This document shows, one piece after another, positions 49,816 through 58,272 of a stretch of DNA of 64,000 nucleotides (positions are counted from its first letter, which is position 1; every line of letters starts with the position of its first letter). The stretch spans positions 124,001-188,000 of the forward strand of contig NZ_JACXAD010000006.1 in assembly GCF_014699115.1 (NCBI RefSeq). The letters are read 5' to 3'. The notes below the pieces were generated by a model. That model was not told the DNA's origin. It saw only the letters and a program-made list of their open reading frames with translations, and did not search any database. A program made the position numbers and the translations under genes. This DNA is from Hymenobacter montanus (GTDB taxonomy: Bacteria; Bacteroidota; Bacteroidia; Cytophagales; Hymenobacteraceae).

Positions 49816-49912
49816 GAAGCTGTTTGAGTGCATAAAAACGGTCCTGCTTCGACCAGCGGATGCCAGCTAGAGCAGGAGCTCAAAAGTGATTTTTCACTAC
49901 CTCAAACAGCCG
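49816..49912. mobile_element. Possible 97-bp MITE with CTAA target duplication
   Basis: Ends GAAGCTGTTTGAG (49816-49828) and CTCAAACAGCCG (49901-49912) are imperfect terminal inverted repeats. Each is flanked by CTAA (49812-49815 and 49913-49916). The 4-bp YTAR-type duplication is typical of the IS5 family. The interior does not encode a protein. Confidence 0.55.
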
Positions 49913-49985
49913 CTAAGGGATAAACGTGAAGCGTAACCAACGGGAGCCGATTGGTTTTGGGCGAGGCCACTAGCCGGCCCCTTCC

Positions 49986-49993
49986 TATCTTCG
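49986..49993 (+). promoter_or_regulatory. Degenerate -7 box before hutU
   Basis: TATCTTCG (TAnnTTTG with one change) lies 24 bp before the hutU ATG. No TTG at standard spacing was found. Confidence 0.35.
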
Positions 49994-50017
49994 CCAGCCC
50001 ACCTAACCGCTTCTTCC

Positions 50018-51844
50018 ATGTCGTCGCCTACCCCCGCCGTAAGTGCCATCACGCCCGAACTCAACCTCGAAGCTAACTCCCTTGCCAGCGCCGAAAACTC
50101 GGCTGCTTCATCCCCGGACTCCGCGCATCAAGCCGGCGCGGGGCCGGGGAGGGGGGCCAAACGCCCGATGTTCTACGAGTTCAAGCCTACCGAAACGATA
50201 AAGGCCCGGCACGGTACGGAGCTGCGCTGTAAAACCTGGGAAGCCGAAGCCGCCCTGCGGATGCTGGAAAACAACCTCGACCCCGCCGTGAGCCTGGTCT
50301 ACGACGAGCTGATTGTGTACGGCGGCGCGGGCCGGGCCGCCCGCAACTGGAAGGAATACCAAACCATCGTCGACACCCTCAAGGAGCTGGCGCCCGACGA
50401 AACCATGCTCGTGCAGAGCGGCAAGGCCGTGGGCGTGCTCAAAACCTGGCCCCACGCCCCGCGGGTGCTCATCGCCAACAGCAACCTGGTGCCCGCCTGG
50501 AGCACCCAGGAATACTTCGACGAGCTCGATCGAATGGGCTTGATGATGTACGGCCAGATGACGGCGGGCTCCTGGATTTACATTGCCACCCAGGGCATTT
50601 TGCAGGGTACCTACGAAACCTTCGCCGCCATGGCCGACCGTCACTTTGGCGGCACCCTGCGCGGTACCATCACCGTTACGGCCGGCCTGGGGGGCATGAG
50701 TGGCGCCCAGCCCCTGGCCGTAACCATGAACGACGGCGTCTGCCTGGTAATCGAGCCCATTGACGAGCGGGTGCGGCAGAAAGTGCGCGAAGGCTACCTC
50801 GACGAGCAGGCCCGGGACCTGGCCCACGCCCTCGAGCGCTGCGAGCAGGCCCGGGCCGCCGGCGAAGCCTGGTCGGTCGGCCTCACCGGCAATGCCGCCA
50901 CCGTGCTGCCCCAACTGCTGGAGCGGCGCTTCCGGGTTGATATCGTGACCGACCAAACCTCGGCCCACGACCTGATGGACTACCTGCCCGAAGGCGAAGT
51001 GGATGCGGTGCTGGCCTTGCGCGCCGCCCACCCCGAGGAATTCAAAAAGCAGGCGTTGGCAGCCATTGTCAAGCACGTGGCGGCCATTCTGGAGCTGCAG
51101 CGCCGCGGCACCATTGCCGTAGACTACGGCAACAACCTGCGCGGGCAGGCCGAAAAAGGGGGCTTGCGCGTGCGCGACGAGGACGGCCAGTTCCTGTACC
51201 CCGGTTTCGTGCCCGGCTACATCCGCCCGTTGTTTTGCGAGGGCAAGGGCCCCTTCCGCTGGGTGGCGCTCAGCGGCGACCCGCAGGATATCCTGCGCAT
51301 TGACCGTGCCCTGCTCGAAACGTTTCCCGATGACAAGCTGCTGGCGCGCTGGATTGCCAAGGCCCAGGCGAAAGTTCCGTGCATTGGCCTCCCGGCCCGG
51401 GTGTGTTGGTTGGGCTACGGCGAGCGCGCCAAGTTTGGCCTCGTCATCAACGACCTCGTGGCGCGGGGCGAGGTGTCGGCCCCCGTGGTCATCGGCCGCG
51501 ACCACCTCGACTGCGGCTCGGTGGCCTCGCCCAACCGCGAAACCGAAGGCATGAAGGATGGCTCCGACGCGGTGGCCGACTGGCCCCTGCTCAATGCCCT
51601 GGCCAACTGTGCCAGCGGGGCCGACTGGGTGAGCCTGCACAACGGGGGCGGCGTGGGCATCGGCAACTCCACCCACTCCGGTATGGTAATCGTGGCCACG
51701 GGCACCCCCGAAAAAGCCGAACGCCTCCAGCGCGTGCTCACCACCGACCCCGGTATGGGCATCTTCCGCCACGCCGATGCCGGCTACGAGCTGGCCCAGG
51801 ACGTGGCCCGCGAGCGCGGGGCCAAGATTCCGGGCCTGAAGTAG
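50018..51844 (+). CDS. hutU: Urocanate hydratase
   Basis: 608 residues. HutU converts urocanate to imidazolonepropionate with tightly bound NAD, the second step of histidine degradation. Diagnostic blocks: LVYDELIVYGGAGRAARNW, QSGKAVGVLKTWPHAPRVLIANS, TAGSWIYIATQGILQGTYE, the NAD region TAGLGGMSGAQPLAV, LPARVCWLGYGERAK, and IGRDHLDCGSVASPNRE followed by DGSDAVADWPLLNAL and VSLHNGGGVGIG. The first 50 residues are an Ala/Ser-rich extension not found in classical HutU of about 555 residues; M51 (50168) would give the usual N-terminus, so the start is open to question. hutG lies 2.3 kb upstream. No hutH or hutI is in the window. Confidence 0.96.
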   Translation: MSSPTPAVSAITPELNLEANSLASAENSAASSPDSAHQAGAGPGRGAKRPMFYEFKPTETIKARHGTELRCKTWEAEAALRMLENNLDPAVSLVYDELIVYGGAGRAARNWKEYQTIVDTLKELAPDETMLVQSGKAVGVLKTWPHAPRVLIANSNLVPAWSTQEYFDELDRMGLMMYGQMTAGSWIYIATQGILQGTYETFAAMADRHFGGTLRGTITVTAGLGGMSGAQPLAVTMNDGVCLVIEPIDERVRQKVREGYLDEQARDLAHALERCEQARAAGEAWSVGLTGNAATVLPQLLERRFRVDIVTDQTSAHDLMDYLPEGEVDAVLALRAAHPEEFKKQALAAIVKHVAAILELQRRGTIAVDYGNNLRGQAEKGGLRVRDEDGQFLYPGFVPGYIRPLFCEGKGPFRWVALSGDPQDILRIDRALLETFPDDKLLARWIAKAQAKVPCIGLPARVCWLGYGERAKFGLVINDLVARGEVSAPVVIGRDHLDCGSVASPNRETEGMKDGSDAVADWPLLNALANCASGADWVSLHNGGGVGIGNSTHSGMVIVATGTPEKAERLQRVLTTDPGMGIFRHADAGYELAQDVARERGAKIPGLK

Positions 51845-52192
51845 GCCGGGGCCGTATAATTTATAATACTGTTAACTGTAGGAAGGATCCGGGAGAAAAG
51901 CTGCTGGTTGCTACTGGTCTTGAGGATATACACTCCTCTTCCGGTAGGTTCGGGGGCGTAGGCCGGGCCTTCCGGGTCGAAATTCCAACGGCCCATTTGA
52001 TTTTTGGCCGAGAATCCTGAAGAGGCCCTTTGGCTTTTCTGTAGGCGTAGTAGGGCCGGCCATAAGAGTTCTGGCTCATTGGTGTCAGCCATGGTGTGGG
52101 TCGGCTACCTGACCGCCCATGGGCCCGCCAAAGTGGGGTAGGGAAGGGCGCGCCGCACCACGCGGTGATGCGGCGCGCCGGCGCGTGGGGCC
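51845..52192. other. 348-bp spacer after hutU
   Basis: Begins with an AT-rich stretch (ATAATTTATAATACTG). A minus-strand frame of 102 codons from 52092 overlaps the end of hutU and has no recognised family. The right end contains the terminator listed separately. Confidence 0.4.
52147..52179. terminator. GC-rich hairpin between hutU and the beta-helix gene
   Basis: GGCGCGCCGCA (52147-52157) pairs perfectly with TGCGGCGCGCC (52169-52179). It lies between two convergent genes and can act for both, although there is no T-run. Confidence 0.65.
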
Positions 52193-54370
52193 TCAGTCGA
52201 GCAGCAGGCGGCCCACCTGCGCGCCGGCCCGCACCAGGTAGCTGCCCCGGGGCAGGCTCGTGGGCAAGGCCAGCTCGGGCGGCCCGCTCAGCGGCAGGGT
52301 GGCGCGGAGCACTAGCCGGCCACTCAGGTCGTACACGCTCACCGGCTGGCCCGGGGCCGGCCCACTGAGCGTGACGCGCTGCTGGGCTGGATTGGGCCAG
52401 AGCTGCAGCCGCGCGCTGCCGCCGGCGGGCACGGCCAGGCTCCGCACGGGTGAAAAGGTGGTGGTGCCGTTCTGGTCGGTCTGGCGCAGGCGGTAGTAGA
52501 CCAGCGGGCCCGGGTAGGCCGGCAGGGTGGCGTCGTCGAACTGGTAGGAGGTGGGATGTGCGGCACTGCCCTGCCCGGCCACCCAGCCCAGGCGCTGGAA
52601 GTGCTGGGCATCGGTGGAGGATTCGACGGCGAAGCCGGCGTTGTTGGTTTCCGAGGCCGTGCTCCAGCTCAGGTGGGCCACGCGCTGGCGGGCCACGACG
52701 GCGAAGCTGATCAGCTCGACGGGCAGTGGGGTGTTGTACTCGTAGGCCCCGATGTCGCAGGCCCCCGCGCGGGTGACGCCGCGCTGGTCGGTGGTAGAGC
52801 AGCCGCTGCCAGCGTTGATGGCCGGGCTGCCCGCTTGCAGCGCCATGGTGCGGGTGGAACCTCCGTTGTTAGCCGGTGGGGCAAGCAGCGGATTGATCAC
52901 GGGCATGGTATTGCTGGTAAACACTACGGGCCGGGCGAAGCAGGGCCTGTCGGCGGGGTCCTGCCAGGCTCCGGGTACATATTTGGGGCGCTCGGGGTAC
53001 TCGATGTTGCTGCCATTATCGGTTAAGGTACTCCCACAGTTGTTGCCGGTGTTATACCCCACGCACCCCGCCGGGGGGGGATACCCACATTGCTGATAGG
53101 CGCGGTTATTGGCGATGATGGTGTTTTGGACGCTGCCCTGGGTAGTGCCGTTAATGCCGCTGACTGCCCAGGCCCCCCCATAACCGCCGGAGATATTGTT
53201 GGCAAACGTGCAGTTCACAATCGTCGAAAACCCCGTTTCTCCTTTCTTTTCGTAATCGAAGAAATCATAGAGGGCCCCGCCCAAGCCATCACCCTTAAAA
53301 GTTTTGTTGCCGTAAAAGGTGCAGTTGGTGAACTTATTGTCGCCCCGACCACAAGAAACCCCGCCGCCGTAGGCGCCGGCCTCGTTGTTTTCAAAAGTGC
53401 AGTTCGATACCTCAAACGCTCCGTTGTTGTTGGTGTTGTGGAACACCGCCCCGCCCTGGCTGACTAGGTTGGTGGCTTTGTTGTTGGTAAACTGGCAGTT
53501 TGTTACTACCCATTTGTCGAGGTTATAGCCTTGCAGAAAGACGGCTCCAAAAGTTCGGGCCGTGTTGTTAGTGAACGTGCAGCCGATAATCTCGCCCACC
53601 CTACCAGGGCCCGTGAAGTTATCCCCCGACGTCTTCCGCAGCCCGTCGACGTAGATGGCGGCCCCCCCATCCACGGTAGAGCGGTTGTTGTCGAATACGC
53701 AGTTCTCAATGCGCACGTCGGAACCTAGGACCGTAACAGCCCCGCCGTGGGTCGTGCCGGAGTTGTTGCGGAAGGTGGAGTTGGTCAGCGTGACCTGCGA
53801 ACCGCCGGCGACGTAGAGGGCCCCGCCGGCGCGTTCCTCGCCCATCGTGTTGGACTTGCAGTTGTCGAACACCATGGCATTGCTGCTAAAAACATTGCTG
53901 ACGCCCAGCGCGACCCCACCGCCGCCGCCGCCGCTATTTCTGGGGTTGGGCTCGGGGTAGCGCAGGCTTTCAAAATCGCGGATGGTGCCGCCATTGAGCT
54001 GCCAACTGGCCCCGGACCGACTGTGGAGCAAGCGGATTTTGGGAGCACTGCTATCCAGGCGTAATACCGACCCATTCAGGTTGAGAATGAGGTCGAAACC
54101 AGTGACCGCTTCATCCTCAATGGGGGGCAACGCAACGGGCCCTTCCGTTTCTCGGGAGCCAAAAGGCAGCCCCGTAATGGTGGCGACACTGGTGGTGAAG
54201 ACGTATTCGCCATTCGGAGCCAGGTTGATGACGTCGGCCTGGCCATTGGTGTTAGCCGTGTTCATGGCCAGCACCAGGGCCGCGACATCCCCGTTAGGAA
54301 TCGTGAAAATGGCGGCAAACGAGGGGCCACAGCCCAGCAGTAGTATGGAAAGCAGCAGTAACTCTCTCAT
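52193..54370 (-). CDS. Secreted right-handed beta-helix protein with T9SS sorting tail
   Basis: 725 residues: signal peptide (1-19), parallel beta-helix of polymorphic-outer-membrane/choice-of-anchor type (about 20-530) with repeats such as NCTFENNEAGAYGGGVS and NSTFRNNSGTTHGGAV, then the closing DIGAYEYNTPLPVEL. A fibronectin-like module follows (about 548-630, LISFAVVARQRVAHLSWSTA). The C-terminal domain (about 645-725) has LQLWPNPAQQRVTLSG, VYDLSGRLV and LPRGSYLVRAGAQVGRLLLD, the type A sorting signal of the type IX secretion system. The protein is therefore expected to be exported to the cell surface or medium. Ligand or enzyme activity is unknown; no catalytic motif is evident. Confidence 0.9.
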   Translation of the reverse strand: MRELLLLSILLLGCGPSFAAIFTIPNGDVAALVLAMNTANTNGQADVINLAPNGEYVFTTSVATITGLPFGSRETEGPVALPPIEDEAVTGFDLILNLNGSVLRLDSSAPKIRLLHSRSGASWQLNGGTIRDFESLRYPEPNPRNSGGGGGGVALGVSNVFSSNAMVFDNCKSNTMGEERAGGALYVAGGSQVTLTNSTFRNNSGTTHGGAVTVLGSDVRIENCVFDNNRSTVDGGAAIYVDGLRKTSGDNFTGPGRVGEIIGCTFTNNTARTFGAVFLQGYNLDKWVVTNCQFTNNKATNLVSQGGAVFHNTNNNGAFEVSNCTFENNEAGAYGGGVSCGRGDNKFTNCTFYGNKTFKGDGLGGALYDFFDYEKKGETGFSTIVNCTFANNISGGYGGAWAVSGINGTTQGSVQNTIIANNRAYQQCGYPPPAGCVGYNTGNNCGSTLTDNGSNIEYPERPKYVPGAWQDPADRPCFARPVVFTSNTMPVINPLLAPPANNGGSTRTMALQAGSPAINAGSGCSTTDQRGVTRAGACDIGAYEYNTPLPVELISFAVVARQRVAHLSWSTASETNNAGFAVESSTDAQHFQRLGWVAGQGSAAHPTSYQFDDATLPAYPGPLVYYRLRQTDQNGTTTFSPVRSLAVPAGGSARLQLWPNPAQQRVTLSGPAPGQPVSVYDLSGRLVLRATLPLSGPPELALPTSLPRGSYLVRAGAQVGRLLLD

Positions 54371-54769
54371 AAGTATTGGGATGCATCAGAGAAGCATACG
54401 AAATGCAAAAGGTGCTACAAGTTATAGAATGTGCATTCAACCAGGTAATTCTTGACTTGTTCAATCTGGTGGTGCAAGTAAGTCATTTTGTATTCAACAT
54501 TGAATACGACAATTCTTAACTTGCTTAAGCTAACTAGCTCACCGGCGAAAGCGTGTGTAGCGCTGGGCCGGTGACGCCAGGCGGTAGGGATACCTGGTTG
54601 GTGGGTGTTTGCAGCAAGTTCAATTCAGCAAGTGGCTCAGGACTCAGTCGAAAGCCTTACCAGGCAGTGGGTTGTAATTTCAGCGGACCTCTAGCCCGGT
54701 CCAAACTTCACCTTGGCCACAAGGCCGCCTGTACTCGGGGATGAGGCAAGGGCTGGAAAACGTGGTCAT

Positions 54770-55054
54770 TGGCGAGTAAGCGCCGCTTTCTGCCAGAAAA
54801 ATCCCGACGACAAAAACATCTCGCTAGCCGATTACCGCGCCACTAGCTTTGGCCCGCCGCCCCCAAGTGCTATCCCTGCGGTCGAGCGACCAGGTGGCCG
54901 ATAATGGGGTGTTGCCCACGCCAGCCGAGCAACAGCAATTTGGCCGCACGATTGTCAAGCTACCCAACACCATTCACAACGACATGTGGGACGGCGCCAC
55001 CACCGCGCAGAAGCAGGAAATGAGGGACTGAATTTCCCAGTTTTTGAAACAGTA
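54770..55054 (+). pseudogene. Decayed gene of unknown family
   Basis: Two protein-like pieces in different frames: AAFCQKNPDDKNISLADYRA, then after a shift near 54865 QVADNGVLPTPAEQQQFGRT, IVKLPNTIHNDMWDGATTAQ and, beyond a stop at 55029, ISQFLKQ. The continuous protein-like character across a frameshift and a stop indicates a broken gene. Family not recognised. Confidence 0.5.
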
Positions 55055-55075
55055 AGCGGGGAAAGTACCCCATCT

Positions 55076-55120
55076 TAAGCTCTAAGTTTACGCCGCTCAG
55101 GCATCAGGCATCAAGCATAA
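55076..55120. repeat. Heptamer tract
   Basis: Units TAAGCTC-TAAGTTT, then TCAGGCA-TCAGGCA-TCAAGCA. The same TAAGTTC-type word occurs in the mraY-murD gap. Confidence 0.55.
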
Positions 55121-55381
55121 CCGGCCAAATGCTAAGTTCTACGCAGTACTAAAACCGCATGCCTGCGGGTGGCTGTCGTTTCCAATTCTACTTCTTAATA
55201 AGAGCACCAAGGAGCCTTGAAGGCGAGGCGGCTGTCCTGGTTTGGCTGCCAGGACGAGGCTACCGACTATAAAGCAGATAATTGATTAGATCCGAATCAG
55301 TTAAAAAGTGGCTATCAACTCCAGTTAATAATCGCACGTTTGAGCTTCTTTATTCCGACAGCTATTTAATGAAGCTCGTTA

Positions 55382-56215
55382 ATGAAGCTCGCTATTTCTA
55401 TTGCTTTACTTGGGAGCTTGGCAGTGGCTCCGGGGTCTGTCGCGGTTGCCCAGCAGGCGCCCGCGTCGCCTTATCGCACCAGCTTGTGGGTTGATGGGGC
55501 CATTACCGCGGGGGTTACGGCCTTGAGTGTGACCGGCCTGTACTTGATTCAGCAGAAGAGCGGCCTGACCGACTCCGAGCTTGCGGCCCTTAACCGCAAC
55601 GATGTACCCAAAATCGACCGGTTCTCGGCGGGCTGGTATAGCGAGCGGGCTCAAACCACCAGTGACTTTCTGTGTTACGGCTCCATGGCCGTGGCTCCCG
55701 GCCTGCTCGCGCTAAACTCCAGCGTCCGGGCCCATTACGGCCAAGTGCTTGGGCTGTATCTGCAAACGATGCTCGCCACCGATGCCGTATTCACGATGAC
55801 CGTGGGCAATGTATACCGGTATCGGCCCTACCTGTACGGCTCGGAGGGGGGCGGCAGCCGCAACGGGAAAATTGCCACCAACTCGTTTTTCGCGGGCCAT
55901 ACGGCGCACTCAGCTACCGCCACGTTTTTCGCGGCCAAGGTTTTCCACGACTTCAACCCCGGCTCGCCGGCCGAGCCTTATGTGTGGGGCGCCGCGGCGG
56001 CCGTCCCAGCGGCGGTGGCCTATTACCGGATCCGGGCGGGCAAGCATTTCCTAACCGACAACCTAGTGGGCTACACCGTGGGTGCTACCGTGGGCATTAT
56101 GGTGCCGCAACTGCATAAAATCGCGGGCGGCCAGGGCCTGTCCGTGCTGCCCATGCAGGGCCTGAACGCGAACGGTCATGCCTACAGCGGCCTGCTCCTA
56201 ACCAAGCGGCTCTAG
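55382..56215 (+). CDS. Secreted PAP2-family phosphatase
   Basis: 277 residues. Signal peptide (about 1-24, ending SVAVAQ). The PAP2 (type 2 phosphatidic acid phosphatase) motifs are RYRPYLY (about 146-152, motif 1 KxxxxxxRP variant), FFAGHTAHSAT (about 169-179, motif 2 PSGH variant) and RIRAGKHFLTDNLVGYTVG (about 216-234, motif 3 SRxxxxxHxxxD variant with R, H and D kept). Such enzymes remove phosphate from lipid phosphates or undecaprenyl diphosphate outside the cytoplasm. Hydrophobic helices at about 37-54, 98-112, 124-142 and 205-215 fit the family. ATG 55382 was chosen because the signal peptide starts there. Confidence 0.88.
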   Translation: MKLAISIALLGSLAVAPGSVAVAQQAPASPYRTSLWVDGAITAGVTALSVTGLYLIQQKSGLTDSELAALNRNDVPKIDRFSAGWYSERAQTTSDFLCYGSMAVAPGLLALNSSVRAHYGQVLGLYLQTMLATDAVFTMTVGNVYRYRPYLYGSEGGGSRNGKIATNSFFAGHTAHSATATFFAAKVFHDFNPGSPAEPYVWGAAAAVPAAVAYYRIRAGKHFLTDNLVGYTVGATVGIMVPQLHKIAGGQGLSVLPMQGLNANGHAYSGLLLTKRL

Positions 56216-56277
56216 CTTGTTAGCTACCCTATAGATTTAGATTAGCATCGTAAGCGCAAGTCTGGGCTGTTGAAACG

Positions 56278-56291
56278 TGGGAACGTTCCCA
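56278..56291. promoter_or_regulatory. Perfect 14-bp palindrome
   Basis: TGGGAACGTTCCCA is fully self-complementary and is followed by a further TTGGGAAG half. It lies between two convergent genes (PAP2 and pncA), where a repressor site would be unusual. Function unknown. Confidence 0.4.
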
Positions 56292-56410
56292 AAAACTTGG
56301 GAAGCGGCTTCTTCTTGCGCCACCAGCCCGCAGGCGAGGGAAAGTATTTTGGGCGAAAGAGGGACTGGTTGCCCGGCCACGCGCCTGCGCCCAAAAACAG
56401 CCCCACCACC

Positions 56411-57034
56411 TCAGGCAGTGGGTTGGGCGAGCACGGCGGCGCTGCTCAGCACTTGCCCGCCGTGCTCGTGTAAATCGGCTTGCGCGCGCAGCCAGCCCTC
56501 GGCTGAAATAGGGCGGGTGGCGTCGGCCAGCACCACGGCCGCGAAACCTTCGACTAAGGCGTCCTTGGCCGTGAAGTATACGCAGTAGTCGGCCGCCAGG
56601 CCCGCGAGGTAGACCTGCGTTACGCCCCGGCCGCGCAGGTAGTCGGCCAGGCCGGTGGACTTGCGGTGGCCATTGTCGAAGAAAGCGCTGTAGCTGTCGA
56701 TGTCGGGGTTGGTGCCTTTGCGGAAAACCGCCTCGATGCGGCGGGAGTCGAGGGTCGCGTGGAGGTCGGCGCCGGGCGTGGCTTGCACGCAGTGGTCGGG
56801 CCAGAGCATCTGCGGCTGCCCCTGCCACTCAATTTCGCTGAAGGCGGCGTGCCCCGGGTGGACGCTGGCAAAGCTCTGGTGGCCCGCCGGGTGCCAGTCC
56901 TGGGAGGCTACCACCAGGTCGAAATGCGGCTGCAGCGAGTTGACAAGCGGAATGATGGCGTCGCCGTCGGGCACCGCCAGGCGACCCCCGGGCACAAAAT
57001 CATTTTGAATATCAATCAGCAGAAGGGCGTTCAT
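56411..57034 (-). CDS. pncA: Nicotinamidase
   Basis: 207 residues from ATG 57034; the frame begins ten codons earlier without conserved residues. PncA hydrolyses nicotinamide to nicotinate in NAD salvage. The isochorismatase-like fold shows the triad D8 (IDIQNDF), K106 (FRKGTN) and C151 (ADYCVYFT), and metal ligands D46 and H48 (SQDWHPAGHQSF) with H81 (WPDHCVQ). The cis-peptide region AGLAADYC is intact. Length fits the family. No other NAD gene is nearby. Confidence 0.95.
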   Translation of the reverse strand: MNALLLIDIQNDFVPGGRLAVPDGDAIIPLVNSLQPHFDLVVASQDWHPAGHQSFASVHPGHAAFSEIEWQGQPQMLWPDHCVQATPGADLHATLDSRRIEAVFRKGTNPDIDSYSAFFDNGHRKSTGLADYLRGRGVTQVYLAGLAADYCVYFTAKDALVEGFAAVVLADATRPISAEGWLRAQADLHEHGGQVLSSAAVLAQPTA

Positions 57035-57368
57035 GCAGGATGGAATTAAGAGAGTGAAGGGCAACCTGATTACAAAAGAACGTCATGCCGGCCGGAGCAG
57101 CCCCGGGAGCGCCGCTGGCAGTTGCTCGCGGTTGCTGTTTGGCCTTGCCGCGTAACGGCCAACCGGAAAGGCCTCACGAGCGGCGGTCCACTACGCCGCC
57201 AAGCCGTCCGATGGGGAGGTTCCGGCATATTTCGCGCAACGTGCTGACTGAAATCAAGCATTTAGCCACGAGTTACGTTTACGTAAATTACAAGCTGGGC
57301 CGTAGCTAAGAGCGGGACAGCCGCCCCGGCTGAAACCACGTCTACCACCTTTCTTACCCCTTATCCTC
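57035..57368. other. 334-bp spacer between pncA and the SDR gene
   Basis: No gene seen. TTTACGTAAA at 57278-57287 is a perfect palindrome 82 bp before the SDR start and could be an operator. The genes on either side diverge, so the spacer should hold two promoters. Confidence 0.45.
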
Positions 57369-58238
57369 ATGCCCGACCTTCAAGACCACATTATTCTCGT
57401 TACCGGCGCTACCTCCGGCATTGGAAAAGTAACGGCCACCGAGCTGGCCAAAATGGGAGCTCAGGTGGTGCTCCTGGCCCGCAACGCCGACAAGGCGGCG
57501 GCCACCCAACGCGAAATCCGGGCCGCGGCCGGCCACGACCGCGTCGACGTGCTGCTCGCTGACCTGGCCGACCAAAGGCAGGTGCGCCAGGCGGCGGCCG
57601 AGTTCAACGCCCGCTACCCCCGGCTCGACGTGCTGGTGAACAACGCGGGCTTGATTTTCGGCGCTCAACGTCAGCTTTCCGCCGACGGCTACGAGCTGGG
57701 GCTGGCTACCAACCACCTCGGGCCCTTCCTGCTCACGGCCTTGTTGTTCGATAAACTCAGGGCCAGTGAGGCGGCCCGGGTGATCAACCTGGCGTCGATG
57801 GGCTACAAGCTGGCCAAGCCCGATTTAGCTGATATGCAGTCGGCCCGGAGCTACAGCGCGCCCCGGATCTACAGCAACACCAAGCTCTACAACATCATGT
57901 TCACGCAGGAGCTGGCTCGCCGCCTGCGCGCCCACGGCATCAGCAACGTAATCACCAATGCCGTGCATCCTGGGGTGGTAGCCAGCAACTTCGGCGCCAG
58001 CGCCGGGGGCTGGCTGGCCCGGCTCGCGCAGCTGGCCCGCCCGTTTTTGCTGTCGGTTGAGCAAGGCGCCGAAACCAGTATTTACCTGGCTTCGGCGCCC
58101 GAAGCAGCGGCTAGCAGTGGCGGTTACTTCGCCAAGAAAAGAGCCGAGCCGGTAAAGCACCCCTTCAACACGCCCGAGCACGCCCGCCAGCTCTGGGAGC
58201 TCAGCGAGCAGCTGACGGGCACCTCGTTTCTGGCGTAA
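57369..58238 (+). CDS. Short-chain dehydrogenase/reductase, retinol-dehydrogenase-like
   Basis: 289 residues, classical SDR with a C-terminal extension. NAD(P) loop TGATSGIG (12-19) with LLARN for NADP-type binding, NNAG (about 92-95), catalytic S (INLASMG, about 142-148) and Y-x3-K as YSNTK (about 168-172). The sequence layout (SADGYELGLATNHLGPFLLT) is that of the retinol dehydrogenase/WW-domain oxidoreductase type. It reduces or oxidises a carbonyl/alcohol of unknown substrate. It is followed 34 bp later by the NAT gene on the same strand, possibly one transcript. Confidence 0.9.
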   Translation: MPDLQDHIILVTGATSGIGKVTATELAKMGAQVVLLARNADKAAATQREIRAAAGHDRVDVLLADLADQRQVRQAAAEFNARYPRLDVLVNNAGLIFGAQRQLSADGYELGLATNHLGPFLLTALLFDKLRASEAARVINLASMGYKLAKPDLADMQSARSYSAPRIYSNTKLYNIMFTQELARRLRAHGISNVITNAVHPGVVASNFGASAGGWLARLAQLARPFLLSVEQGAETSIYLASAPEAAASSGGYFAKKRAEPVKHPFNTPEHARQLWELSEQLTGTSFLA

Positions 58239-58272
58239 TTCGGGTCTTGTTTCGTCGCTCCCCCGTTGCCCT

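Larger units (their letters stand above)
54371..55381. other. 1-kb region with gene remnants only
   Basis: The first 170 bp are AT-rich and probably hold the promoter of the minus-strand beta-helix gene. 54560-54760 shows nothing identifiable. 54770-55054 is a decayed gene (separate entry). 55076-55120 is a heptamer tract. 55140-55381 precedes the PAP2 gene. Confidence 0.5.

Noticed and set aside
50108..51772. 554-codon minus-strand frame opposite hutU
   Set aside because: Antisense shadow of a highly conserved enzyme with no domain of its own.
51784..52092. 102-codon minus-strand frame after hutU
   Set aside because: A third of it overlaps hutU and no family or conserved motif could be recognised.
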